From Streptomonospora sp. PA3 (lineage in GTDB: Bacteria > Actinomycetota > Actinomycetes > Streptosporangiales > Streptosporangiaceae): a stretch of DNA of 64,000 bases. Positions 9,039 to 17,508 of the stretch are shown here, piece by piece; positions within the stretch are counted from its first letter, which is position 1, and each line of letters starts with the position of its first letter. Under the pieces are notes generated by a model. That model did no database searches. It saw only the letters and a list, made by a program, of their open reading frames with translations, and was not told the DNA's origin. The translations under genes and the position numbers were made by a program. Location of the stretch: contig NZ_VTZW01000020.1 in NCBI RefSeq assembly GCF_009728995.1, forward strand, positions 1-64,000, in the 5' to 3' direction.

Positions 9039-9246
9039 GACCGACTGGGGATCGCTGATCGCCGGAATCCTGTTCGTCGCCCTGGGGGCGTCGTTCATCG
9101 TCGCCGGGCCCTCGCGCTGGGGCTTCGACGCGGTCTGGCTCATTCCGGTGCTGGCCGTGGGCCTCGGTGTCGCCGGGATCGCCCGCGCGCTGTCGGCGTC
9201 GCGCGACCGCCGCCGGCTCCGCGAGCACGGCGGCGCCGACGACTGA
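9025..9246 (+). CDS. Small two-helix membrane protein
   Basis: A 73-residue protein with two hydrophobic helices (GSLIAGILFVALGASFIVAG and LIPVLAVGLGVAGIARAL), an Arg-rich N-terminus and a charged C-terminal tail. The GTG start overlaps the last 14 bases of the PspC/LiaF-like gene and has a GGAGG site at 9014-9018 inside that gene, so the two are translationally coupled. This small protein is a common companion of actinobacterial PspC genes. No enzyme function is visible; a structural or regulatory role in the same stress module is inferred from position. Confidence 0.8.
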   Translation: MRRRRTDWGSLIAGILFVALGASFIVAGPSRWGFDAVWLIPVLAVGLGVAGIARALSASRDRRRLREHGGADD

Positions 9247-9478
9247 TCCTCCCCTGCGGCCGCATTCGACCGCCCTCCTACACCGCTGCGCGCCGGCCCC
9301 CGACACGCCGGGGCGCCGGGCCGCGCCCCCGCTCCCGGCCGTGCGCGCGGCCCGGGAGTCCTTTCCGAAGAAGTTGCGGAAAGGGGCCTGGATAGCCCAG
9401 ACCCCGTGTTTTACCGTGGTCGGACCTCCCATGACCAGTAGTTCTGATGAGGCCACTACTTGAGGAGGTCTTGGCCCC
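9247..9478 (+). promoter_or_regulatory. Upstream region of the cox operon
   Basis: The 232-base gap carries no gene. Close to coxS is an imperfect dyad with arms AGTAGT (9437-9442) and ACTACT (9455-9460), just before a strong GAGGAGG ribosome site at 9462-9468. The dyad overlaps the probable transcript start or leader and could bind a regulator, but no -10/-35 pair is clear. Confidence 0.35.
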
Positions 9479-10048
9479 ATGCCACACATCCGCGTAACAG
9501 TCGACGGCGTCAGCTACGACGATCAGGTCGAAGCGCGCCGGCTCCTCGTCCACTATCTGCGTGAGCAGCTGGGCAAGGTGGGCACCCCGGTCGGGTGCGA
9601 CACCACCAACTGCGGAGCCTGCACGGTCCTGATGGACGGGCGGTCCGTGAAGAGCTGCTCGGTCCTCGCCTGCCAGGCCGACGGCCACGACATCACCACC
9701 GTCGAGGGGCTGTCCTCCGACGGCGACCTGCACCCGATGCAGCGGGCGTTCCACGAGAACCACGCCCTGCAGTGCGGCTACTGCACGCCGGGCATGATGA
9801 TCGCCGCGCTCGACCTGCTGCGGGACAACCCCGATCCCAGCGACGACGAGATCCGCGAGGGCCTCGAAGGCAACATGTGCCGGTGCACCGGTTACGTCAA
9901 CATCGTGCGGGCGGTGCGCGACGCCGCGGCCGTGCTGCGCGCCCAGGCCGCGGCGCCCGGGTCCGAGCCGCGCGCCGGGGTCCCGCCCCAGGTGACGCCC
10001 GACCAGGAACCGGCTCGGCAGACCGCGAGCGGAGGTGCTGCGTCATGA
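9479..10048 (+). CDS. coxS: Molybdenum hydroxylase small [2Fe-2S] subunit (CoxS-type)
   Basis: A 189-residue iron-sulfur subunit of a xanthine-oxidase-family enzyme, carrying electrons from the Mo site to FAD. The plant-ferredoxin-like cluster ligands are C40, C45, C48 and C60 ([12 protein letters not shown]), and the second, all-helical cluster uses C99, C102, C134 and C136 ([10 protein letters not shown] and NMCRCTGYV). The last 30 residues are a Pro/Ala-rich extension beyond the usual 155-165. A GAGGAGG site 10 bases ahead supports ATG 9479. The stop codon overlaps the coxL start (ATGA), so the three subunits are translationally coupled. Confidence 0.95.
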   Translation: MPHIRVTVDGVSYDDQVEARRLLVHYLREQLGKVGTPVGCDTTNCGACTVLMDGRSVKSCSVLACQADGHDITTVEGLSSDGDLHPMQRAFHENHALQCGYCTPGMMIAALDLLRDNPDPSDDEIREGLEGNMCRCTGYVNIVRAVRDAAAVLRAQAAAPGSEPRAGVPPQVTPDQEPARQTASGGAAS

Positions 10049-12447
10049 CCACGGCACCGGAGGCCCCGGGCACCGACCAGGTCGGCAGTCCGCGCCTGCG
10101 CAAGGAGGACGCCCGGCTGATCACCGGGCAGACCAACTGGACCGACAACATCCAGCAGACGGGCATGCTGCACGTGGCGTTCCTGCGCAGCCCGCACGCC
10201 CACGCCCGCATCACCTCGGTGGACACCTCGGCGGCGCGGCAGCAGCCCGGCGTGGTGGCGGCGTTCAGCGGGGCCGACTTCGCGGGCGAGCAGGGCAGCC
10301 TGCCGTGCGCGTGGCCGGTCACCGAGGACATGGCGCTGCCCGAGCACCCGCCCATGGCCGTTGACGAGGTCCGCTACGTCGGCGAGGCCGTGGCGTGCGT
10401 GGTGGCCCGCGACTCCTACGCGGCGGCGGATGCGCTCGAAGCGATCGACATCGAGTACGAACCGCTGCCGGCCGTCGTCGACATGGAGGCGGCACTGGCC
10501 GAGGGCTCTCCGCTCGTGCACGAGGGCTCGGGCCAGGGGCAGGGCAGCAACAAGGCGTTCGTGTGGCCGTTCACCGCCGGCGACGTCGACTCCGCGTTCG
10601 AGGGCGCCGACGTCGTCCTGACCCGCCGCTACCACCAGCAGCGGCTGATCCCCGCGGCGATGGAGCCCCGCTCGGTGGTCTGCCGTCCCGACGGCGACGC
10701 GTTCACGCTGTGGTCGGCCACCCAGATCCCGCACATCCTGCGGCTGATGCTGGCCATGACCACGGGGATCCCCGAGCACAAGATCCGCGTCATCGCGCCG
10801 GACGTGGGCGGCGGCTTCGGGTCGAAGCTGCAGGTGACCGCGGAGGAGGTGCTGGCGCTGCTGCTGGCCCGGCGGCTGCGCAAGCCCGTCAAGTGGACCG
10901 AGACCCGCACGGAGGGGTTCCAGACCACCCACCACGGGCGCGACCAGATCCAGGACGTGTCCATCGCGGCCGACGCCGACGGCCGCATCCGCGGTCTCAA
11001 GGTGGACCTGCTGGCCGACATGGGCGCCTACATGATGCTGGTGACACCGGGCGTTCCGGTGCTGGGCGCGTTCATGTTCCCGGGCATCTACAAGATGGAC
11101 GCCTACTCCTTCAGCTGCACCGGAGTGTTCACCACGAAGATGCCCACCGACGCCTACCGCGGCGCGGGGCGCCCCGAGGCGACCTACGCCATCGAGCGGA
11201 TCGTCACCGAGCTCGCCGACGAGATCGGGATGGACCCGGTCGAGCTGCGGCGGCGCAACTGGATCACCCACGAGGAGTTCCCGCACACCGGCGTCGCCGG
11301 GCTCACCTACGACTCCGGCAACTACGAGGCCGCGACCGACCGGGCGATGGAGCTGTTCGGCTACGACGACCTGCGCGCCGAGCAGCGCCGGCGCCGCGAG
11401 AGCGGCGACCCGGTGCAGCTGGGCATCGGCGTCTCCACCTACACCGAGATGTGCGGCCTGGCCCCCTCGCGGGTCCTGGGCCAGCTGTCCTACGGCGCCG
11501 GCGGCTGGGAGAACGCATCGGTGCGGATGCTGCCCACCGGCAAGGTCGAGGTCGTGACGGGTTCCAGCGCGCACGGGCAGGGGCACGTCACCGCCTGGAG
11601 CCAGATCGTCGCCGACAAGCTCGGGGTGCCCTTCGAGGACGTCGAGGTGCTGCACGGCGACACCCGGGTCTCGCCCAAGGGCATGGACACCTACGGCTCG
11701 CGTTCGCTCGTGGTGGGCGGCACGGCCGTGGTCGAGGCCTGCGACCGGGTGCTGGAGAAGGCCCGCAAGCTGGCGGCGCACATGATGGAGGCCGACGAGG
11801 ACGACCTGGAGTTCACCGACGGGCGGTTCACCGTCCGCGGCACCCAGAGCCCCGCGACCAGCGTGCAGGAGGTGGCACTGGCGGCGTTCGCCGCGCACGA
11901 CCTGCCGGAGGGCGCCGAGGCGTCGCTGGACGCCGACGCCACGTTCGATCCGGAGAACTTCTCCTTCCCGCACGGCACGCACCTGTGCGCGGTCGAGGTC
12001 GACACCGAGACCGGCGAGGTGCGGCTGCGCGCCTACACGGCGGTGGACGACGTGGGCACGGTCGTCAACCCGCTGATCGTGGACGGGCAGGTGCACGGCG
12101 GGCTGGCGCAGGGCATCGCCCAGGCGCTGTACGAGGAGGCCGTGCACGACGCCGACGGCAACCTGGTGACCTCGACGCTGGCCGACTACCTGGTGCCCAC
12201 TGCGGCGGACCTGCCGGACTTCACCACCGATCGCACGGTCACCCCGTCGACGACCAACCCGCTGGGCGCCAAGGGCGTCGGGGAGGCGGGCACCATCGCC
12301 TCGACGCCGGCGGTGGTGGGCGCGATCGTCGACGCGCTGCGGCCCTTCGGGGTGCAGGACCTGCGGATGCCGTGCACGCCGCAGCGGGTGTGGCGGGCCA
12401 TCGCCGATGCGCGCGAGGCGGCCCGGAGCGAGGGAGGACAGCGATGA
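10045..12447 (+). CDS. coxL: Form II CoxL-type molybdenum hydroxylase large subunit
   Basis: An 800-residue molybdopterin-cytosine-dinucleotide-binding catalytic subunit. Family motifs seen are the Mo-cofactor loop VGGGFGSK, the active-site loop AYRGAGR at residues 370-376, and the C-terminal GAKGVGEAGTI that carries the catalytic glutamate. True form I CO dehydrogenases have AYRCSFR with the Cu/Se-binding cysteine; AYRGAGR marks form II, whose physiological substrate is unsettled, so CO oxidation should not be assumed. ATG 10045 overlaps the coxS stop. Order S-L-M differs from the classic M-S-L order of carboxydotrophs, another form II trait. The coxM start overlaps its stop. Confidence 0.93.
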   Translation: MTTAPEAPGTDQVGSPRLRKEDARLITGQTNWTDNIQQTGMLHVAFLRSPHAHARITSVDTSAARQQPGVVAAFSGADFAGEQGSLPCAWPVTEDMALPEHPPMAVDEVRYVGEAVACVVARDSYAAADALEAIDIEYEPLPAVVDMEAALAEGSPLVHEGSGQGQGSNKAFVWPFTAGDVDSAFEGADVVLTRRYHQQRLIPAAMEPRSVVCRPDGDAFTLWSATQIPHILRLMLAMTTGIPEHKIRVIAPDVGGGFGSKLQVTAEEVLALLLARRLRKPVKWTETRTEGFQTTHHGRDQIQDVSIAADADGRIRGLKVDLLADMGAYMMLVTPGVPVLGAFMFPGIYKMDAYSFSCTGVFTTKMPTDAYRGAGRPEATYAIERIVTELADEIGMDPVELRRRNWITHEEFPHTGVAGLTYDSGNYEAATDRAMELFGYDDLRAEQRRRRESGDPVQLGIGVSTYTEMCGLAPSRVLGQLSYGAGGWENASVRMLPTGKVEVVTGSSAHGQGHVTAWSQIVADKLGVPFEDVEVLHGDTRVSPKGMDTYGSRSLVVGGTAVVEACDRVLEKARKLAAHMMEADEDDLEFTDGRFTVRGTQSPATSVQEVALAAFAAHDLPEGAEASLDADATFDPENFSFPHGTHLCAVEVDTETGEVRLRAYTAVDDVGTVVNPLIVDGQVHGGLAQGIAQALYEEAVHDADGNLVTSTLADYLVPTAADLPDFTTDRTVTPSTTNPLGAKGVGEAGTIASTPAVVGAIVDALRPFGVQDLRMPCTPQRVWRAIADAREAARSEGGQR

Positions 12448-13295
12448 TCCCGGCACAGTTCGACTACGTGCGGCCCGGCGACGTGGCCGAGGCGGTGCGG
12501 GTGCTCGCCGACAGCGACGAGCCCAAGGTGATGGCGGGCGGGCAGAGCCTGACACCGCTGCTGCGGTTCCGGCTGGCCTACCCCGACGTGGTGGTGGACC
12601 TGAGCGGGCTGACCGAGCTGCGCGGCGTCACCGACGACGGCGAGTGGCTGCGGATCGGCGCGATGACCACGCACGACGAGGTCATGAACAACCCGATGGT
12701 GGCGGCGCACTGCGCGCTGCTGTCCCTGGCCACCCGCACCGTCGCCGACCCGGCCGTGCGCCACCGCGGGACGATCGGGGGCTCGCTGGCCCACGCCGAC
12801 CCCGCGGGCGACCTGCCCGCGGTCGCCCTCGCCCTGGACGCGGAGTTCCTGGTGAGCGGTGAGGACGGGGAGCGCACAGTGCCGGCGTCGGAGTTCTTCC
12901 TGGACTACCTGACGACGGCGCTGGACGTCGGCGACGTGCTGACGGCGGTGCGGTTCCCCAAGATGGGCGGCTGGGGCTTCCACTACGAGAAGTTCTCGCA
13001 GGCGGCGCAGGCGTGGGCGGTCGTGGGCGTCGCGGCGGCGGTCCGGCGCGACGACGGCACCGTCACCGAGGCGCGCGTGGGGCTGACGAACATGGGCAGC
13101 ACGCCGGTGCGGGCGAGCGAGGTCGAGGCGGCCTGCCGGGGCGTCCCGGCGCGGCTGGAAACCCTGCGGGAGGCCGCGCAGTCGGCCGACGCCGGCACCG
13201 ATCCGCCCAACGACCTCAGCGCGCAGGCCGACTACCGGCGCCACCTGGCGCGCGTCCTCACCGGCCGGGCGCTGGCCAAGGCGGCGGGAATCTGA
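12444..13295 (+). CDS. coxM: Molybdenum hydroxylase FAD-binding medium subunit (CoxM-type)
   Basis: A 283-residue flavoprotein subunit that passes electrons from the iron-sulfur clusters to an external acceptor. FAD-contacting motifs are AGGQSL at residues 31-36 and TIGGSLAHADP at 110-120, both canonical. The C-terminal CO-dehydrogenase flavoprotein domain (AAVRRDDGTVTEARVGLTNMG) is complete. ATG 12444 overlaps the coxL stop (ATGA). A strong dyad follows the stop codon and probably ends the transcript or attenuates read-through into coxG. Confidence 0.95.
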   Translation: MIPAQFDYVRPGDVAEAVRVLADSDEPKVMAGGQSLTPLLRFRLAYPDVVVDLSGLTELRGVTDDGEWLRIGAMTTHDEVMNNPMVAAHCALLSLATRTVADPAVRHRGTIGGSLAHADPAGDLPAVALALDAEFLVSGEDGERTVPASEFFLDYLTTALDVGDVLTAVRFPKMGGWGFHYEKFSQAAQAWAVVGVAAAVRRDDGTVTEARVGLTNMGSTPVRASEVEAACRGVPARLETLREAAQSADAGTDPPNDLSAQADYRRHLARVLTGRALAKAAGI

Positions 13296-13327
13296 CGCCG
13301 CGGGCGGCGAAGCCCGCCCGCCGGACC

Positions 13328-13353
13328 GGGCCGACCGCCCAGGCGGTCGGCCC
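13328..13353 (+). terminator. Candidate terminator after coxM
   Basis: Perfect 12-base inverted repeat (GGGCCGACCGCC and its complement) separated by only CA, 33 bases after the coxM stop. With such a short centre the inner pairs would open to form the loop. There is no T-tract, as is usual in high-GC actinobacteria. Confidence 0.5.
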
Positions 13354-13515
13354 GCCCTGTTCGGTGCGGGTTGCGGGCCTGGGGGACGCGGCGCGCCCGC
13401 GTCCTTCGTTAGGGGCGGGGCGGGCGGGTAGTAACCCCGTTCGAGGCGCACGCGCGCGGGGCACATGGAGAGCGGAGCCGATGACGTCGAACGCTGCAGG
13501 AAGGCGGCGCTGCGA

Positions 13516-14349
13516 ATGAGCACGCGGTTGAACAACCGGTTCACGGTACCGGTGCCTGTGGACCAGGCCTGGGACGTGCTGTTGGACGTCGAGCGGGTCG
13601 CACCGTGCATGCCGGGGGCCACCCTCGAGTCCGTCGAGGGCGACAGCATGACGGGCAAGGTCCGGGTCAAGGTCGGCCCGATCACCGTGACGTACCGGGG
13701 CGAGGCCCACTTCACCGAGGTCAACGCCGACGAGCGCCGGGTGGAGCTGCACGCGGGCGGCAAGGAGGCGCGCGGATCGGGCACCGCGTCGGCCACGGTG
13801 ACCGCCCGGCTGCACGACCAGGGGGACGGCACCACGGAGGTGACTGTCGACACCGACTTCACCGTCACCGGCCGCGTGGCCCAGTTCGGGCGCGGTGTCA
13901 TGGCCGACGTCAGCGCGAAGCTGGTGGACAGGTTCGCCGAGAACCTCGCCGCCGAGCTGGTCGGCCCCGAGCGCGAGCAGGTGACCGCGGGCCGCACCGG
14001 CGCCGAGGGGGCCGCGGCCCAGGGCGGCGGCGGGTCGTCGTCCGGGCAGGCACCGGCGGGCGCGTCCGGGGCCGAGTCGGGCACGTCGGCCGACGCGGTC
14101 GTGCCGCCGCAGGCGGGCGAGCCGAGCGGCGCCGCACGGTCCGGCGGCACCGCGGAGGCCGACCGGTCCCAGGGGTCGAGGTCGGACTCCCGATCGGACG
14201 CCCCCGAGATGCGCCCGCGAGACGACAGCATCGACCTGTTCTCCACCGTGGGCATCCCGGTCCTCAAGCGCGCGCTACCGGTGGTCGGGGTCCTGGCCCT
14301 GCTGGCCGTCGTCTTCAGCTGGCTGCGCAGGCGCCGAAGGAACAGGTGA
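13516..14349 (+). CDS. coxG: CoxG-type SRPBCC protein with C-terminal membrane anchor
   Basis: A 277-residue protein. Residues 1-150 are a CoxG/SRPBCC fold (LNNRFTVPVPVDQAWDVLLDVE, CMPGATLESV, GRVAQFGRGVMADVSAKLV). Residues 150-250 are a Gly/Ser/Ala-rich disordered linker, and the last 30 form a single transmembrane helix (VVGVLALLAVVFSWL) followed by an Arg-rich stop-transfer tail. CoxG is reported to recruit CO dehydrogenase to the membrane, which fits a tail-anchored form and its place after coxM. The ATG at 13516 starts the fold; an in-frame ATG at 13465 would add 17 residues. Confidence 0.88.
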   Translation: MSTRLNNRFTVPVPVDQAWDVLLDVERVAPCMPGATLESVEGDSMTGKVRVKVGPITVTYRGEAHFTEVNADERRVELHAGGKEARGSGTASATVTARLHDQGDGTTEVTVDTDFTVTGRVAQFGRGVMADVSAKLVDRFAENLAAELVGPEREQVTAGRTGAEGAAAQGGGGSSSGQAPAGASGAESGTSADAVVPPQAGEPSGAARSGGTAEADRSQGSRSDSRSDAPEMRPRDDSIDLFSTVGIPVLKRALPVVGVLALLAVVFSWLRRRRRNR

Positions 14350-14746
14350 TACGGCGGTCTCGGCCGGGCCCGCCGCCGTTGGGCCCCTCCTCCGGCGGGT
14401 TCGGCCGGGAAGAGCCGGGACCCCGCGGCTCGGTTCCGGTGCCCGCCGGGACCGGCAGGCGATGAGGACGGCGACGGCCGGGAGAGCCGTACCGGCCCCC
14501 GCAGCTCCCACGCCCCGATGCGTCCGCCGGTCCGCGCCGAATCGTGCCCCGGCCGCTCCCAGGGGCCGGGCCCGCTCTCGGCGCCGATAGCGGTCCCGGT
14601 GGCGCCCGCGGCGGCGGAGACGGGAACGGAACCCTCTCCGAAAGCGCCGCCGTGACCGGATCCGGCATTCGGCCGCTGACCCGTCGACACGGCCGCGCGC
14701 ATGGGGCACGCTGGCTGCGAGGCCGCCCGAGCGAAAGGCAACCCCC
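14350..14746. other. Intergenic stretch with a solitary copy of the 72-bp-type unit
   Basis: No convincing gene lies in these 397 bases. The segment 14423-14450 contains CGGTTCCGGTGCCCGCCGGG, which matches the conserved core of the tandem unit in the arrays at 55.3-55.9 and 56.8-57.6 kb. This looks like a single dispersed copy of that repeat. The promoter of the next gene should lie in the last 100 bases but no clear boxes are visible. Confidence 0.45.
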
Positions 14747-15127
14747 ATGCGCGGACACCTTCGTGCGGCTCTCCTCGCCGCCGCCACCGCCGCTCTCGCG
14801 GCCGCTCTCGCGGCCGCTCCGCTGACCGCTTCGGCCGACGACTCCTTCACACAGCGGCCCCCGGACTGCGAGCCGGGGAGCATCTGCGGCTACACCGGCT
14901 ACGGCTTCACCGGCGAAACGATCCACCTGCCGGCGGGTGCGGGCTGCGTCACCCCCAAGGCCCCGCTGCGCTCGATCGCCAACACCTACGGCAGCCCCGG
15001 CATCCCCGCCGCGGCCCTGCTCTACTCGGGGCCCGGCTGCACGGGCTCCGTCATCGACAACGCGGGCCAGGAAGAGGCCATCCCCTACCTGATACCGGAC
15101 GCCCAGAGCGTCATGCTCGCCTGGTGA
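14747..15127 (+). CDS. Small secreted protein, peptidase-inhibitor I36/crystallin-like
   Basis: A 126-residue exported protein with a textbook Sec signal: MRGHLR, an Ala/Leu core and a likely AxA cleavage site near residues 29-31 (TASA-DD). The mature part (about 95 residues) has cysteines in DCEPGSICGYTGYGFTGE, AGCVTPK and GPGCTGSV, consistent with disulfides outside the cell, and the GYTGYGFTGETIHLPAG segment resembles one beta/gamma-crystallin-like Greek key as in the I36 inhibitor family. Target and role are unknown. It precedes the kinase gene by 126 bases but a strong terminator lies between them. Confidence 0.75.
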   Translation: MRGHLRAALLAAATAALAAALAAAPLTASADDSFTQRPPDCEPGSICGYTGYGFTGETIHLPAGAGCVTPKAPLRSIANTYGSPGIPAAALLYSGPGCTGSVIDNAGQEEAIPYLIPDAQSVMLAW

Positions 15128-15144
15128 CGACCGCTCCGCCTCCC

Positions 15145-15177
15145 GTGGTCCGGGCGCGCGGCCTGCGCCCGGGCCAC
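15145..15177 (+). terminator. Candidate terminator after the secreted protein gene
   Basis: Inverted repeat of 13-base arms (15145-15157 and 15165-15177; GTGGTCCGGGCGC type) with one mismatch and a 7-base loop, 18 bases after the stop. It suggests that the secreted protein is a separate transcription unit from the kinase. Confidence 0.6.
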
Positions 15178-15253
15178 GGCCGCATCCGCGGAATCCCCGC
15201 CGCGCACTAGGATCGCCACGCGGATCGGTCGGCGAACGGAATGGACCCCATCG

Positions 15254-17422
15254 ATGAGTGCGCAGTCCGGGGCCGGTGCGCCCCTTCCCCCAGAACTGCG
15301 GCCCCTGGACGACGCCGATCCACGGCGGATCGGCCCCTACACCGTCGTCGGCCGGCTCGGCGCCGGCGGGATGGGGACGGTCTTCGGCGCCCTCGACGAC
15401 ACCGGCGCATGCATCGCGGTCAAGGTCGTCCACGACAAGTACGCCCACGACGAGGCGTTCCGCGCGGCCTTCGCTCAAGAGGTCGCGCTGATGCGCCGCA
15501 TCCAGGGCGTCTACGCGCTCGCCGTGCACGCGGCCGACACCGAGGCGGCCCGGCCGTGGGTGGCCACCGATTTCGTGCCGGGTGTCACGCTGCGCGCGCA
15601 CGTGGAGCGCGATGGGCCGCTGGCTCCGGACGTGCTGTTCTCGTTCGCCGCCGGCACCGCTGAAGCGCTCACCGCCGTCCACGCGGCCGGGGTCGTGCAC
15701 TGCGACGTCAAGCCGGGCAACGTGATGCTGACCCCGGACGGGCCGCGGCTTCTGGACTTCGGGATCGCGCGCCCGGCAAGCCGGAGCGCCGCCGGGCGCG
15801 CCGCCGGCCGGGCGTTCGGCTCCCCGGGGTGGGTGAGCCCGGAGCGCTACCGGGGCGCCGAGCCCGAACCGCCGGCCGACGTGTTCGCGTGGGGCTGCCT
15901 CGTCGCCTACGCGGCCACCGGACGTCCGCCGTTCGGCAGGGGCGGCGCCGACCTGCTGCGCCGCCGCGTTCTGGAGTCCGGGCCCGATCTCGACGGCGTA
16001 CCGGGTGAACTGCGGCCGATCGTCGAAATGGCGGTCGCCCCCGATCCCGCGCAGCGCCCGACAGCGGAGAGCGTCTACCGCGGGCTGATCGACTTCGCCA
16101 CGCCCGAAGACACCTCGCAGATGCAGACGCGGGACCTCGGCGGGCGGCTGCGCGGCATCGTCGCCCGCAGCTGGCCCCGCATCGACGTCAGCTGGCACGA
16201 CCCCGCGCTGTGGGTGGCCGCCGCTCCCGTCGTCGCCGCGGCGGGCACGGGTCTGGCGGCGGGCTCGGCGCTCGCCGGCGCCGGCACGGCCGGCAGCGGC
16301 GCGGCGGCGGCCGGCGGTGCGGGCGCCGCCGCGGCGGGCAGCGCGGGTGCCGGGGGCGCCGTCACCGCCGCGGGCATCGCCGGCGGGACCAAGATCGCCG
16401 CCGTCGCGGCGTCGGCGGTCCTGGTCGTCGGCGGAGTCAGCGCCGGCGCCTACCTCGCCGCCCCGATGCTCGCCGATTCCGGCGCGCCCCAGCCGTCGCC
16501 GAGTCCGTCCCCCTCGCCGACGCTGGGCCCGCCCGCGGAGATCGTCGCCGGGATCGTCGAGAACCTGGAATCCGCGGACAGCTACCGCGCCGTCGAGTCC
16601 ACGGTGTACAACGACGGGCTCCCCGGCACCTTCGAGTACGTCCACACGGCGGTGGGCGGCGAGCCGGTTTTCCAGACGGTGGAGATCGCGGGCACCCCCG
16701 ACGACCCGGAGTTCGCCACGGACCGGATCTACCGCCCGGAGCTGCAGCGCCTGATCGAGCGCACGTGGACCGGCGGTGCGGGCGACAGCAGCGCGTCCCA
16801 CACCGCCGTTCCGGGGCCCCTGGAGGAGGACACCGTCTCCCGGCACTCGCGCGACCCCGTGCTCGCACCGTTCACCGGCCTGGCCGACTCGATGGAGGCG
16901 ACCGAGCGCACCGAAACCGATCTGGACGGGACGCCGTCCGTGCGCATCGCCGGGACGTTCGACCTTCCCGTCACCGGGGCCGCCGCGCAAAGTCCGCCGC
17001 GGGTCGGGTTCGAGCTGTGGACCGGCCTGGACGGCCTGCCGCTGCGGCTCGACTACGAGTACGCCCCCGAGGACGACCCCCTGGCCGGATTCACGCGGAG
17101 CTGGACCTACAGCGGATTCGGCGGGCTGGAGACCCGCCTCTGCGGCGCGATCGAGGGCGTCCCCCGCGTCGACCGCGCCCTGCTGGTGCCCACGGTCGGC
17201 GAGATCGCCTGCGGCGAGGCGCGCGCCGCGGTGGAGGAGTACCTGGCGATCCCCGATGAGCAGAAGGAGGGCACCGGCTACATCGCCGAGGTCAGCGGGG
17301 GCTGGACCTGCGGCCTGAGCACCACGGCGGAGGTGCTGGAGCGGCGCAGCGAGAACGCCGGGACCTGCTACGCCGGCGAACTGGGTGCCGCGGAGCGGGT
17401 CGACTTCCTCCGGCTGGACTGA
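15254..17422 (+). CDS. Transmembrane Ser/Thr protein kinase (active site intact)
   Basis: A 722-residue PknB-type kinase. The kinase domain (about 28-285) has the Gly loop GRLGAGGMGTVF, ATP-anchoring K57, catalytic loop HCDVKPGN with D151, and DFG with D168, so it should be active. Residues 315-425 are a very Gly/Ala-rich hydrophobic stretch that includes the membrane crossing. The outer domain (about 430-722) begins after a Pro/Ser linker, contains a YRAVE...YRPELQRLIE region and ends in a block with four conserved cysteines (RLCG, IACG, WTCG, TCYAG). A second gene at 21631 shares all three parts but is catalytically dead. The outer domain probably senses an envelope or extracellular ligand; the identity is unknown. 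ATG 15254 has a weak ribosome site but starts the same MSAQS sequence as the paralogue. Confidence 0.92.
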   Translation: MSAQSGAGAPLPPELRPLDDADPRRIGPYTVVGRLGAGGMGTVFGALDDTGACIAVKVVHDKYAHDEAFRAAFAQEVALMRRIQGVYALAVHAADTEAARPWVATDFVPGVTLRAHVERDGPLAPDVLFSFAAGTAEALTAVHAAGVVHCDVKPGNVMLTPDGPRLLDFGIARPASRSAAGRAAGRAFGSPGWVSPERYRGAEPEPPADVFAWGCLVAYAATGRPPFGRGGADLLRRRVLESGPDLDGVPGELRPIVEMAVAPDPAQRPTAESVYRGLIDFATPEDTSQMQTRDLGGRLRGIVARSWPRIDVSWHDPALWVAAAPVVAAAGTGLAAGSALAGAGTAGSGAAAAGGAGAAAAGSAGAGGAVTAAGIAGGTKIAAVAASAVLVVGGVSAGAYLAAPMLADSGAPQPSPSPSPSPTLGPPAEIVAGIVENLESADSYRAVESTVYNDGLPGTFEYVHTAVGGEPVFQTVEIAGTPDDPEFATDRIYRPELQRLIERTWTGGAGDSSASHTAVPGPLEEDTVSRHSRDPVLAPFTGLADSMEATERTETDLDGTPSVRIAGTFDLPVTGAAAQSPPRVGFELWTGLDGLPLRLDYEYAPEDDPLAGFTRSWTYSGFGGLETRLCGAIEGVPRVDRALLVPTVGEIACGEARAAVEEYLAIPDEQKEGTGYIAEVSGGWTCGLSTTAEVLERRSENAGTCYAGELGAAERVDFLRLD

Positions 17423-17508
17423 CGGGCGGCGCCGGCCCGGGCGGAACCGGCGCGGGTCCGCACTTTCGTAGGTGTCGGCCGAGCGGGCGGGGCGGCCAGA
17501 CTCCTGGC

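Noticed and set aside
9247-9478. Small gene between the PspC module and coxS
   Set aside because: Short frames here lack ribosome sites and have poor codon bias.
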